DNA from: Planctomycetota bacterium
GTDB taxonomy: Bacteria > Planctomycetota > B15-G4 > SIAN01
Length of the DNA stretch: 62,680 nucleotides
NCBI GenBank assembly: GCA_009691715.1
Contig: SIAN01000025.1
Location: 1 to 62,680, forward strand
Direction: 5' to 3'
Made by a program: the position numbers and the translations under genes. Below the pieces are notes generated by a model that worked only from the letters and a program-made list of their open reading frames with translations, had not been told where the DNA came from and did no database searches. This document shows, in pieces, positions 38,508-45,922 of this stretch (position 1 is the stretch's first letter; each line of letters opens with the position of its first letter).

Positions 38508-40095
38508 ACCGCGAGTCGCCGTGGCCGCATGGTTCGTCGCCGGGGTCGTTGGCCTTGTCGGCGTCGTCTCGGCGGCGGTCGCGGCCGCCTCGTCGGCGCG
38601 GGCCGACGACGACGGGGAATCCGCGGTCGCGCTCGAGGCGACGCTCGCGCGAGCACGTGAGGCGCATGGTCGGGAACGATTCGCGGCGAGCGGTCGCGAG
38701 CTGGTGATCGAGGGCGACGCGATTGAGTCGGGGCTCGACGGAGCGTGGTCGCTGCGGATCGCCGCGGACGGCCGCTTCGCGGAGCACCATCGCTCGCGCT
38801 TCCCGACTCGGAGCGGCGACGACGGCGTCGCGACCTGGCGCGTCGATTGGAGCGGACTGGCGGAGCGAACCGTGCTCGAGGAGCAGGAGTTCGCGCGGCT
38901 CAATCAGGCGCTCTGGTCGGGGTCGTGGTGCGCGCCGAGCGGCAGCCCGGTCGTCGTGTCGTCGGCGGGGGCCGGCCGGCTTTCGCTGCGCGTGTGCGAC
39001 GGGCGGATGACGGGGCGGCTCGAGCTCGATCCGGAGAGCGGACTGCCGCGCGAGCTGCGACTCGACGGCTACCGCGGCGAGCGGGTGCTGCGATTTGGCG
39101 ACTGGCGCGCGACGGATGGCGACCCGACCGTGCCGTGGACCACCGTGATCGACGACGATTCGCAGATCACGAGCTACACGGTTGCAAAGGTGGCGCTCGT
39201 GGCGGCCGATGCTGGCGCGTTCCGCCGCCCCGAATCGCGACCGAGCGACACCACCTTCGACCTCGCGGCGCCCTCGGCGCTGCCGTGCAAGCTCGCGCCC
39301 ACCGGCCACCTGCTGGTCCGCGCGACGCTTGACGGCGTCGACCGCGGCCGCTTCATCTTCGACAGCGGCGCGGGCGGCATGGTGATCGATCCCGACCTCG
39401 CGGCCGAGCTCGGGCTCGAACCGTTCGGCAAGGTCTGGATCGGCGGCGCCGGAGCGGAGCGGAGCGATTCGAGCTTCTACTCGGCGCGCGAACTCGTGGT
39501 CGGGCCGGTCACGATGGCGCGACCGCGGCTGTCGGGGCTGCAGATGGACCACTTGTCAGGGAGCTTCGGCGAACCGCTCGCGGGGATCGTCGGCTACGAC
39601 TTCTTCGCGCGGGTCGTGGCCACGATCGACATGAAAGCGGGCACGGTGACCGTCGAGGACCCGGCCACCTACCAGCGCGACGGCGTGACGTGGCGTGAGC
39701 TGACGCTTCACGGTGGCCATCCCCACGTCGAGTGCGCGCTCGGCCATCCCGACGAGGAGCGCTCTCTCTACCGGCTCGACACCGGAGCCGCGGGCGTCGC
39801 GGTGCTCTTCCACTCGCCGTTCGTGCGCGACGCGGGACTGCTCGACGGCCGCGTGACGACCGCGTTTCAGGGCCTCAACGGGATCGGCGGGTCGTCGGCC
39901 GCCCGCATCGGCATGGTCGACTGGTTCGAGCTCGGCGGCGTGGTCCACGACGAGCCGACCGTGATCTTCGTCATGGACCCACGCGGCGCCCTCGCCGACC
40001 CCTACACCGCTGGCACCATCGGCGGCGAGCTGCTCGAGCAGCAGCTCCTGATCCTCGACTACCCGCACCAGCGCGTCGGTTTCGCGCCGCGCTGA
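38458..40095 (+). CDS. Exported retropepsin-like aspartyl protease-family protein
   Basis: 545 residues from GTG 38458 within repeat A; GTG 38521 is the alternative. The hydrophobic stretch WFVAGVVGLVGVVSAAVAAASSARA is a likely signal peptide, but its basic residues come from the repeat. Two aspartyl-protease-like modules are seen: FDSGAGGMVID (Asp302) with IVGYDFF, and RLDTGAAGVAVLF (Asp441) with TIGGELLEQQLLILDYPHQRVGF. D[ST]G plus a downstream hydrophobic-Gly pair is the single-domain clan AA pattern. An upstream ~200 residues resemble outer-membrane lipoprotein-carrier strands (DPESGLPRELRLDGY). Activity and targets are unknown. Confidence 0.7.
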   Translation: MTKPTFCVWIRWSVSSPPRVAVAAWFVAGVVGLVGVVSAAVAAASSARADDDGESAVALEATLARAREAHGRERFAASGRELVIEGDAIESGLDGAWSLRIAADGRFAEHHRSRFPTRSGDDGVATWRVDWSGLAERTVLEEQEFARLNQALWSGSWCAPSGSPVVVSSAGAGRLSLRVCDGRMTGRLELDPESGLPRELRLDGYRGERVLRFGDWRATDGDPTVPWTTVIDDDSQITSYTVAKVALVAADAGAFRRPESRPSDTTFDLAAPSALPCKLAPTGHLLVRATLDGVDRGRFIFDSGAGGMVIDPDLAAELGLEPFGKVWIGGAGAERSDSSFYSARELVVGPVTMARPRLSGLQMDHLSGSFGEPLAGIVGYDFFARVVATIDMKAGTVTVEDPATYQRDGVTWRELTLHGGHPHVECALGHPDEERSLYRLDTGAAGVAVLFHSPFVRDAGLLDGRVTTAFQGLNGIGGSSAARIGMVDWFELGGVVHDEPTVIFVMDPRGALADPYTAGTIGGELLEQQLLILDYPHQRVGFAPR

Positions 40096-40103
40096 TCCGC
40101 GCC

Positions 40104-40154
40104 GGTGACAAAACCGACATTCTGATCCAGACACAGAATGTCGGTTTCGTCACC
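40104..40154. repeat. Palindromic repeat A, copy 4 (reverse orientation)
   Basis: The 51-bp core lies here in the opposite orientation with three differences from copy 1. It is the best folded copy: arms 40104-40124 and 40134-40154 pair over 21 positions with one mismatch and a 9-nt loop. It lies 9 nt after the stop of the aspartyl-protease gene and 32 nt before the 3' end of the decayed minus-strand gene, that is, between convergent genes. Confidence 0.85.
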
Positions 40155-40185
40155 CGTCGGGTCGCGCCGGCGAATTCGGCGCGGT

Positions 40186-40805
40186 TCACGGCTCCTTGCG
40201 GTGCCACCCCTGCATGCTGACGAACTGGAGATGGCACTGCGCGCCGTCGGCACCGGGCCAGCGCACCGTCGTCACGCGGGTGATCCGGTGCGTCTCGCCG
40301 GCCGGCTCCTGCGTGACGACCTTCACCAGCACGTGAGCGCCGGTCGCGCCCGTCGGGAAGCCGAGCTGCGCGAACTCCTGCGGCGCGACATCCTCGATGG
40401 AACTCTCGGCGTCGGAGCGCAGCTACACGAGTTCGCTCACCTTGCCGAAGCTCTCGATGAAGTGGGTTCCGAGAGAGCCGTGCGCGGCGAGCCCGGACCT
40501 CCCGCGAACGTCATCTGGTTGCTCGTCTTGATCACGATGCGATCGGCGCTGCGCGTCACGTCGGTCGTGACCATCCGGTCGGTCCATTTGAACTTCGGCA
40601 CGACGGCGCCGCTGCCGTCGACGCCCCACATCTGCCACTCGCCGGTCCACGTGCCGAGGATCGACTGCACCGCTTCCGGCAGGTCGTCGTGCTGGCCGTT
40701 GTCTTGGCCGCCGTCGCTCCGCCCGATCCATGCCGGCAGCGGCAGGAGCACCGCACCGAGCGCGACGACCCGTTCGAGCACGGATCGCGTCGATGGGCTG
40801 CGCAT
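40186..40805 (-). pseudogene. Decayed gene for an exported protein (DUF1579-like)
   Basis: Reading leftward from ATG 40805, the product begins with a signal-like segment (VLERVVALGAVLLPLPAW), then ILGTWTGEWQMWGVDGSG, VPKFKWTDRM and SNQMTFAGG. Near 40490 the sensible frame changes: GSLGTHFIESFGKVSELV continues in a different frame. An in-frame TAG at 40425-40423 then precedes LRSDAESSIEDVAPQEFAQLG, which reads to TGA 40188-40186 (HVLVKVVTQEPAGETHRI, FVSMQGWHRKEP). So there is at least one frameshift, probably with lost codons, and one nonsense codon. It follows argH by 17 nt on the same strand. The DUF1579-like assignment is tentative. Confidence 0.65.
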
Positions 40806-40822
40806 GAGTTCGATCTCATGGT

Positions 40823-42217
40823 TCAAACCGACGGCGCGAGTGCCTTCAACACGCGCTTGTGCGCGCGCTTCAACGCCACGTGGACCGACAACGGCGCCGT
40901 GCCGCCGCGCGCCGTCCGCGCCGACAGCACCGCGTCGAGCGTGAGGTGCTGGTGCAGGTCGGGGCCGAACTGGTCGCAGATCGCGAGGTAGCGATCGAGC
41001 GGAAACGTCTCGAGCGTGCAGCCGCTGTCGATGCATTCGCGGACGGCGCGGCTGACGTGGCGATGCGCGAGGCGGAACGGAACGCCCTTGCGCACCAGAT
41101 AGTCGGCGAGGTCGGTCGCGTTCGAGAAACCGCCCGCCGCGGCGACCCGGCAGGCGGCGACGTCGACCTTGAGTCCGCCGATCACGGTCCGCATCACCTT
41201 GAGCGAACCAAGCGCGGTGTCGACCGTGTCGAACAGCCGCTCCTTGTCTTCCTGCAGATCGCGGTTGTATGCGAGCGGCAGCCCCTTCAGCAGCACCAGC
41301 AGCGAAGAGAGGTTGCCCACCAGCCGCCCGCTCTTGCCGCGCACCAGCTCGCAGGCGTCGGGATTGCGCTTCTGCGGCATCAGGCTCGAGCCGGTCGAGA
41401 CATCGTCGCCCATCGCGAAGAAGCCGAACTCCTGCGACGTGTAGAGGATCAGGTCCTCGCACAGACGCGACAGGTGGACGCCGCAGAGAGCGCACGCGTA
41501 GAGCACGTCGATCAGGAAGTCGCGGTCGGAGACGGCGTCGAGGCTGTTCTCGGACACCTCGGCGAACCCGAGTTCCAGCGCAAGGCGATTGCGATCGATC
41601 GGGTACGCCGTGCCCGCCAACGCGCCGCTGCCCAACGGCATCACGTCGGCGCGTTTCTGCGCCTGACCGACGCGCTCGAGATCGCGCAGCGCCATCTCCA
41701 CGTAGGCCAGCGCGAAATGTGGCAGCAAGATCGGCTGCGCGCGGCGCAGGTGCGTGTAGCCCGGCAGGATCACCTCGTCGTGGCGCTCGGCCCACCGAAT
41801 GAGTTCGAACGCGTAGTCGGCGAGAGCGCGCATCAGCTGGCGCGTCGTGTCGCGCACGTAGAGCCGCACGTCGAGCGCAACCTGATCGTTGCGGCTGCGT
41901 CCGGTGTGAAGTCGAAACGCGGCATCGCCGATCAACTCGTGCAGGCGCGCCTCGACGAACGAGTGCACATCCTCCGCCGGATGCTGGTCGAGCCACGCTG
42001 GTTCCGCGCGCGCCCGCTTGCCGATCTGCCGCAGGCCGCGCGCGATCTGCTGCACGTCCTTGCGCGTGAGCAGGCCGATGCGCGCCAGCGCGAACGCCCA
42101 CGCGCGGCTGCCCTCGAGGTCGAACGGCAGCAGCCGTCGGTCGTAGGAGAACGAACTCGAGAAGGTGACGAACTGCTCGTCGGGCGGTTCGGAGTGCAGC
42201 TCTCCCCAGAGGGTCAT
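40823..42217 (-). CDS. argH: Argininosuccinate lyase
   Basis: 464 residues, full length for ArgH. The superfamily signature GSSLMPQKRNPDACE is intact, as are the active-site stretches TGRSRNDQVALDVRL and PGYTHLRRAQPI, in which ArgH normally has the catalytic His-Thr pair. It splits argininosuccinate into arginine and fumarate, the last step of arginine synthesis. The start overlaps the stop of argR in ATGA, so the repressor gene is first in the operon. Its other partners (argG and so on) are not in the window. Confidence 0.95.
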   Translation of the reverse strand: MTLWGELHSEPPDEQFVTFSSSFSYDRRLLPFDLEGSRAWAFALARIGLLTRKDVQQIARGLRQIGKRARAEPAWLDQHPAEDVHSFVEARLHELIGDAAFRLHTGRSRNDQVALDVRLYVRDTTRQLMRALADYAFELIRWAERHDEVILPGYTHLRRAQPILLPHFALAYVEMALRDLERVGQAQKRADVMPLGSGALAGTAYPIDRNRLALELGFAEVSENSLDAVSDRDFLIDVLYACALCGVHLSRLCEDLILYTSQEFGFFAMGDDVSTGSSLMPQKRNPDACELVRGKSGRLVGNLSSLLVLLKGLPLAYNRDLQEDKERLFDTVDTALGSLKVMRTVIGGLKVDVAACRVAAAGGFSNATDLADYLVRKGVPFRLAHRHVSRAVRECIDSGCTLETFPLDRYLAICDQFGPDLHQHLTLDAVLSARTARGGTAPLSVHVALKRAHKRVLKALAPSV

Positions 42218-42681
42218 CGCGGGATCTCTTTGGGTGCGCGCGCCATGGCGAGCAGCGTCGCCGCGACGTGGCTGGCGGCGGCGGAATCGGGCGTGATCAC
42301 GAGCACGGTGTCGTCGCCGGCGAGCGACGCGAGGATGCCCACCACGGGTTCACGGTCGAGCACGACGGCAAGGGCGCCGGCGTGGCCGGGCGCGGTTTTC
42401 AGCACGACCAGGTTTTGCGCCGGGATGGCGCTCAGGAGGAACGAACTCACCGCGGTGGGGAGTTTTCGGCTCGGAGTGGCCGCGGAGAGCGCGTCCTGCG
42501 TTGGCAGCAGGTAGCCCTTCGCCCCCTTCACCAGCCCGAGCTCGCGCAGGTCGCGCGAGAGCGTCGACTGGTTGACCTCGTAGGCGTGCTCCCGCAGAAG
42601 GGCGCGGAGCTGTTCCTGGTTCGGAACGCCGCCGGCGCGGACCAACTCGAGGATCTTCTGATGGCGTAGCGCCTTGCTCAT
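42214..42681 (-). CDS. argR: Arginine repressor ArgR
   Basis: 155 residues from ATG 42681, the family's usual size; a longer frame to 42789 lacks family sequence. The N-terminal winged helix is RHQKILELVRAGG ... QEQLRALLREHAYEVNQSTLSRDLRELGLVK. The C-terminal oligomerisation and arginine-binding domain has LVVLKTAPGHAGALAVVLD and GILASLAGDDTVLVI, where the GDDT motif contacts arginine. With arginine bound, hexamers repress arginine biosynthesis genes. It is coupled to argH by a 4-nt overlap. No clear ARG box is visible in the short divergent region 42682-42776. Confidence 0.93.
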   Translation of the reverse strand: MSKALRHQKILELVRAGGVPNQEQLRALLREHAYEVNQSTLSRDLRELGLVKGAKGYLLPTQDALSAATPSRKLPTAVSSFLLSAIPAQNLVVLKTAPGHAGALAVVLDREPVVGILASLAGDDTVLVITPDSAAASHVAATLLAMARAPKEIPR

Positions 42682-42776
42682 AGGGCTTGCGGGAGTTTGG
42701 CGCGGAGGAGGGCGCAGGTCTATGACGGCGCGCGCGCCGCTATCGTCCTCGCCCCTTCGACCGCCGGAGTGCTGCT

Positions 42777-43808
42777 GTGAGCGAGACACCGACCAACGGC
42801 AATGACCTCGACCTCGAGAACCTCGGAAGCCCGGCTGCGTCAGGGACGACCAGCCCGCGGATGCTCGTGCCGCTGTTTCTGGTGCCGCTGCTGATCGTGG
42901 TGCTGATCGTCGCCATCTTCCTTGGCGTCGGAGCGCTGATCGGCACAGAGAAGACCGTCGAACAGTGGATCGTCGAGGTCGAGAGCGGCGGCGTGAACGA
43001 ACGCTGGCAGGCGGCAGCGAATCTCACCGAAATCTCGATCCGCGATCCGGCGCGCTTGGCGACGCCGGAGTTGCGCGGACGGCTGCGCTCGTTGTTCGTC
43101 GTGGCCGGGCCGTCGGACACGCGGCTGCGCCAGTGGATCGCGAGACTCTGGACCGCGATTGGCGACGCGGAAGCCGCACCGTCGTGCGTCGACGGCATCG
43201 CTCGAATGCAGGAGGCGCTGAACGCGCCTGGCGGCCGTGAGGGGCCGAATGCGGAACTGGCGGTTCAGGAGCTGCTGAACTACATCCGAGCCCTCGGCGC
43301 GCTCGGAAACCAAACCCATGTCACCGCCGTCGTGGGACTCTCGGCAGAGCCCGACCCCGCCGTTCGAATGGCGGTCATCGAATGCCTCGGCGCGCTGGCG
43401 CGGAAAACGATCATCGCGGGTGGTACCGTCGCACCCGAGGCGATCCAGACGCTGCAACGACTGCACGGCGACAGCGATGTCTGGGTCCGAATGAACGCCG
43501 CGCTGTCGCTGGCGAAGTGCGGTGAGTCGGACGGCCTGCCGACGCTCGAAGCGATGCTCGATCGCGAATGGCTGAAGGGGCAGAACCTCCGCTTTCCGGA
43601 CGACGGCAACTACTCCGTCAATGCGTACGACCCGGCCGCCGCGCCGATCGCATCGGCGTTGCTCGCGATCGAGTTGCTGCTGTCGGGTGCGAGCGAGGGC
43701 GGCAGCGCGCAGAGTTCGTTGCGCGAAGCGGTCGACCGGGCGTGCCGCGATCCCAACCCTGAGATCCAACGACGCGCTGCCGCATTGCTGGCCAATCTCG
43801 ATGGGTGA
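42777..43808 (+). CDS. Membrane-anchored HEAT-repeat protein
   Basis: 343 residues from GTG 42777 (GGAG 7 nt upstream). One membrane helix near residue 30-58 (MLVPLFLVPLLIVVLIVAIFLGVGAL) is followed by a repeat domain: ERWQAAANLTEISI, YIRALGALGNQTHVTAVVGL, RMAVIECLGALARK, RMNAALSLAKCGESDGLPTL and IQRRAAALLANLD. It stands just ahead of the respiratory cluster on the same strand, and similar HEAT proteins are often found next to planctomycete bc-complex genes. That link is inference. A role in assembly or anchoring of the complex is possible, but no direct evidence is seen. Confidence 0.7.
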   Translation: MSETPTNGNDLDLENLGSPAASGTTSPRMLVPLFLVPLLIVVLIVAIFLGVGALIGTEKTVEQWIVEVESGGVNERWQAAANLTEISIRDPARLATPELRGRLRSLFVVAGPSDTRLRQWIARLWTAIGDAEAAPSCVDGIARMQEALNAPGGREGPNAELAVQELLNYIRALGALGNQTHVTAVVGLSAEPDPAVRMAVIECLGALARKTIIAGGTVAPEAIQTLQRLHGDSDVWVRMNAALSLAKCGESDGLPTLEAMLDREWLKGQNLRFPDDGNYSVNAYDPAAAPIASALLAIELLLSGASEGGSAQSSLREAVDRACRDPNPEIQRRAAALLANLDG

Positions 43809-43855
43809 TCGATCCGGCGCGAAGAATGCCGCGAGCAGCGCAGGTTTTCGCCTCG

Positions 43856-43884
43856 TTGCGACGCTGGAAAGCGCTCAGTATTGT
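43856..43884 (+). promoter_or_regulatory. Candidate promoter for the respiratory cluster
   Basis: TTGCGA (43856-43861), 17 nt, TATTGT (43879-43884); 4 of 6 matches in each box. It lies ~165 bp ahead of the Rieske start in the only sizeable gap of the region. Tentative. Confidence 0.3.
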
Positions 43885-44001
43885 CCTCCGCTTCTTCTGG
43901 GGCGGCGGAACGACTGCGGTTGGGTGACGACGCGTTCACGGAACGCGGTTCGCCTAGCGGTTGCGTTGGTCTAGCGCGCAGCTGTGGACGAGGCCGACAC
44001 G

Positions 44002-44028
44002 GATGCCAAGCCGCGCACGCTTGGCATC
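44002..44028. promoter_or_regulatory. Perfect hairpin in the leader of the Rieske gene
   Basis: GATGCCAAGC (44002-44011), 7-nt loop, GCTTGGCATC (44019-44028). A 10-bp perfect stem ends 10 nt before the AGGAGGG ribosome site. It could be an operator, an mRNA-stabilising leader or a translation control hairpin. No T-tract follows, so it is not a classical terminator. Confidence 0.5.
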
Positions 44029-44049
44029 GGACGAACGCAGGAGGGCGCG

Positions 44050-44700
44050 ATGGCAGACACTCCGGAGGTGCCGAAACCGGCAGGGGCGATTCCTCCGCCG
44101 ATCGTGGCGGCGCCCGCAGCCGCTTCGGTCGCGCCCGCTTCGGCCGCGCCCGTCGCAAAGCCGGCGGCCGCTCCGCTAAAGCCACGTCCGAAAGTGCAGA
44201 TGGTGTGGGAGCCGAAGGAACTGCATCGGCGCGACTGGATGCTGGTCGGAGCCTGGTCGCTGTTCGCGGTTGCATCGCTGCTGAGCACGATCTTCTACAT
44301 CGTGCGTTTCCTGTTCCCGAACGTGACCTACGAGCCGCCATTGCAGTTCAAGGCCGGCCTGCCGACCGAGTACGCGCCGGGGCGTGTTGACGAGCGCTAC
44401 AAGGCCGCGTTCGGCACCTGGATTGTGCGCGACGATCGCGGCCTCTACGCGCTCTCGACCACCTGCACGCACCTCGGTTGCACGCCGAACTGGCTCGAGG
44501 GCGAGCAAAAGTTCAAGTGTCCGTGCCACGGCTCCGGCTTCCGCAAGAGCGGCATCAACTTCGAAGGGCCGGCGCCGCGTCCGCTCGAGCGCTACCGCGT
44601 CGGCCTCGCGGACGACGGGCAGATGATCGTCGACAAGAGCGTGAAGTTCCAGGAAGAGAAAGGTGAGTGGCTCAACCCGGAGGCGTTCCTCTACGTCTGA
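44050..44700 (+). CDS. qcrA: Rieske iron-sulphur protein of the quinol-oxidising complex
   Basis: 216 residues from ATG 44050, with AGGAGGG at 44039-44045; GTG 43984 is in frame but would place the hairpin in coding sequence. A ~55-residue Ala/Pro-rich N-terminus precedes one membrane helix (WMLVGAWSLFAVASLLSTIFYIV). The [2Fe-2S] site is intact: CTHLGC and CPCHGSGF, giving two Cys and two His ligands plus the disulphide pair. The protein moves electrons from quinol to the c-type cytochrome. It heads the run of Rieske, cytochrome b6-like, subunit-IV-like and octahaem cytochrome genes. Confidence 0.93.
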   Translation: MADTPEVPKPAGAIPPPIVAAPAAASVAPASAAPVAKPAAAPLKPRPKVQMVWEPKELHRRDWMLVGAWSLFAVASLLSTIFYIVRFLFPNVTYEPPLQFKAGLPTEYAPGRVDERYKAAFGTWIVRDDRGLYALSTTCTHLGCTPNWLEGEQKFKCPCHGSGFRKSGINFEGPAPRPLERYRVGLADDGQMIVDKSVKFQEEKGEWLNPEAFLYV

Positions 44701-44775
44701 CGCCGTCCGGACTGGCGCCGTCCGAACTGGCGCCGTCCGAACTGGCGCCGTCCGAACTGGCGCCGTCCGAACTGG
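44701..44775. repeat. 15-bp tandem array, 5 units
   Basis: Five adjoining copies of CGCCGTCCGAACTGG, the first with one change (GGACTGG). They start at the base after the Rieske stop codon. Unit identity is almost complete, which implies recent slippage or copying. The array lies in the transcribed gap before the cytochrome b gene. Confidence 0.9.
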
Positions 44776-44810
44776 CACTGCCGCGCGCTGTTCGTGAACC
44801 AAGCCGATCT

Positions 44811-44850
44811 GAATCGCACTGGACCGCACTGGACCGCACTGGACCGCACT
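44811..44850. repeat. 10-bp tandem array, 3-4 units
   Basis: Three exact copies of GGACCGCACT (44821-44850) preceded by a variant copy (GAATCGCACT, 44811-44820). It lies 35 bp after the 15-bp array and ends shortly before the GGGAGGG ribosome site of the cytochrome b gene. Confidence 0.85.
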
Positions 44851-44872
44851 GATTGATTGGGGGAGGGCCGAG

Positions 44873-45853
44873 ATGGCCGACGAGATTCCGAATCCGCCGC
44901 CCGCAGGCGGACCCGCCGCCGGCGGCGCACCGACGCCGCCGCCTGCGCCTGCCGCGACGCCTGCCACTGGCGGTGCGACCGCTGCAGTTGCGAAGCCGGC
45001 TGCCGCTACCGCGGCCAAACCTGCTGCCAAGAAGGACGACTCGCGCATCGCGCCGCCGCAGAAGACGTATGTGCCGCGGCCGGGGCTGATGGATCAGATC
45101 AAGGACAGCCAGATCTGGCGTTCGATCTTCCGCCACGGCTACCCGAACACCGTCCGCAACCGCTCGCTGGCCGTGCTCTCGAACGTCTTCCTGCATCTCC
45201 ATCCGGTGAACGTGCGCACGTCGGGTCTGCGCCTGTCGTTCACCTGGTGCATGGGCGGGTTGACCTTCTTCCTGTTCCTGGTCGAGATCATCACCGGCGT
45301 GCTGCTGATGTTCTATTACCGGCCGACCGGCGAGTACGCGTACCAGGACATCATCGCGCTCGGCGAGCACGTGCCGATGGGCGTGATGCGCGAGATCCAT
45401 CGCTGGGCCGCGCATGCGATGGTGATCACCGTCTGGTTGCACATGTTCCGCGTGTTCATGACCGGCTCGTACAAGCCGCCGCGCGAGTTCAACTGGAACA
45501 TCGGCGTCATCCTGCTGGTGCTCACGCTGCTGTTGTCGTTCACCGGCTACCTGCTGCCGTGGGACCAGCTCGCGATCTGGGCCATCACGGTCGGCTCGAA
45601 CATGGCGCGTGCGACGCCGATCGCGGGCTACGAAGGGCCGCTCGCCGCGCTGATCACGATCGATGACGTGAAGCTGGTGCACTCCGGCGATGACGCACGG
45701 TTCGCGCTGCTCGGCGGACGGTTCGTCGGCGAAGCGACGCTGCTGCGCTTCTACGTGCTGCACTGCATCTTCATCCCGTTGGTGGCCACGATCCTGATGG
45801 CGGTCCACTTCTGGCGCATCCGCAAAGATGGCGGGATCTCGGGGCCACTGTGA
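44873..45853 (+). CDS. qcrB: Cytochrome b6-like subunit (N-terminal cytochrome b)
   Basis: 326 residues from ATG 44873 (GGGAGGG upstream). The first ~65 residues are Ala/Pro-rich, as in the Rieske protein. Four membrane helices follow. The b-haem ligands are His176/His190 (spacing Hx13H) and His297/His312 (Hx14H), the b6-type pattern. Cys126 in FTWCMGG aligns with the cysteine that binds the extra haem c(i) in b6f complexes, so a third, covalently held haem is predicted. LPWDQ and RKDGGISGPL also match b6. The protein forms the quinone-binding core with the next subunit. Confidence 0.92.
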   Translation: MADEIPNPPPAGGPAAGGAPTPPPAPAATPATGGATAAVAKPAAATAAKPAAKKDDSRIAPPQKTYVPRPGLMDQIKDSQIWRSIFRHGYPNTVRNRSLAVLSNVFLHLHPVNVRTSGLRLSFTWCMGGLTFFLFLVEIITGVLLMFYYRPTGEYAYQDIIALGEHVPMGVMREIHRWAAHAMVITVWLHMFRVFMTGSYKPPREFNWNIGVILLVLTLLLSFTGYLLPWDQLAIWAITVGSNMARATPIAGYEGPLAALITIDDVKLVHSGDDARFALLGGRFVGEATLLRFYVLHCIFIPLVATILMAVHFWRIRKDGGISGPL

Positions 45854-45922
45854 TGGTGGCCAGGTGACGGTGATGAGCAAATCCCTGGGGCTGATGGCCC
45901 CTTTGGCGATCGAGGGACGAGC

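Noticed and set aside
42726..42737. Palindrome CGGCGCGCGCCG before argR and the HEAT gene
   Set aside because: Low-complexity GC sequence; such palindromes are expected by chance here and it does not resemble an ARG box.
43984..44049. Longer Rieske start at GTG 43984
   Set aside because: It lacks a ribosome site and would place the perfect hairpin in coding sequence; ATG 44050 has AGGAGGG.
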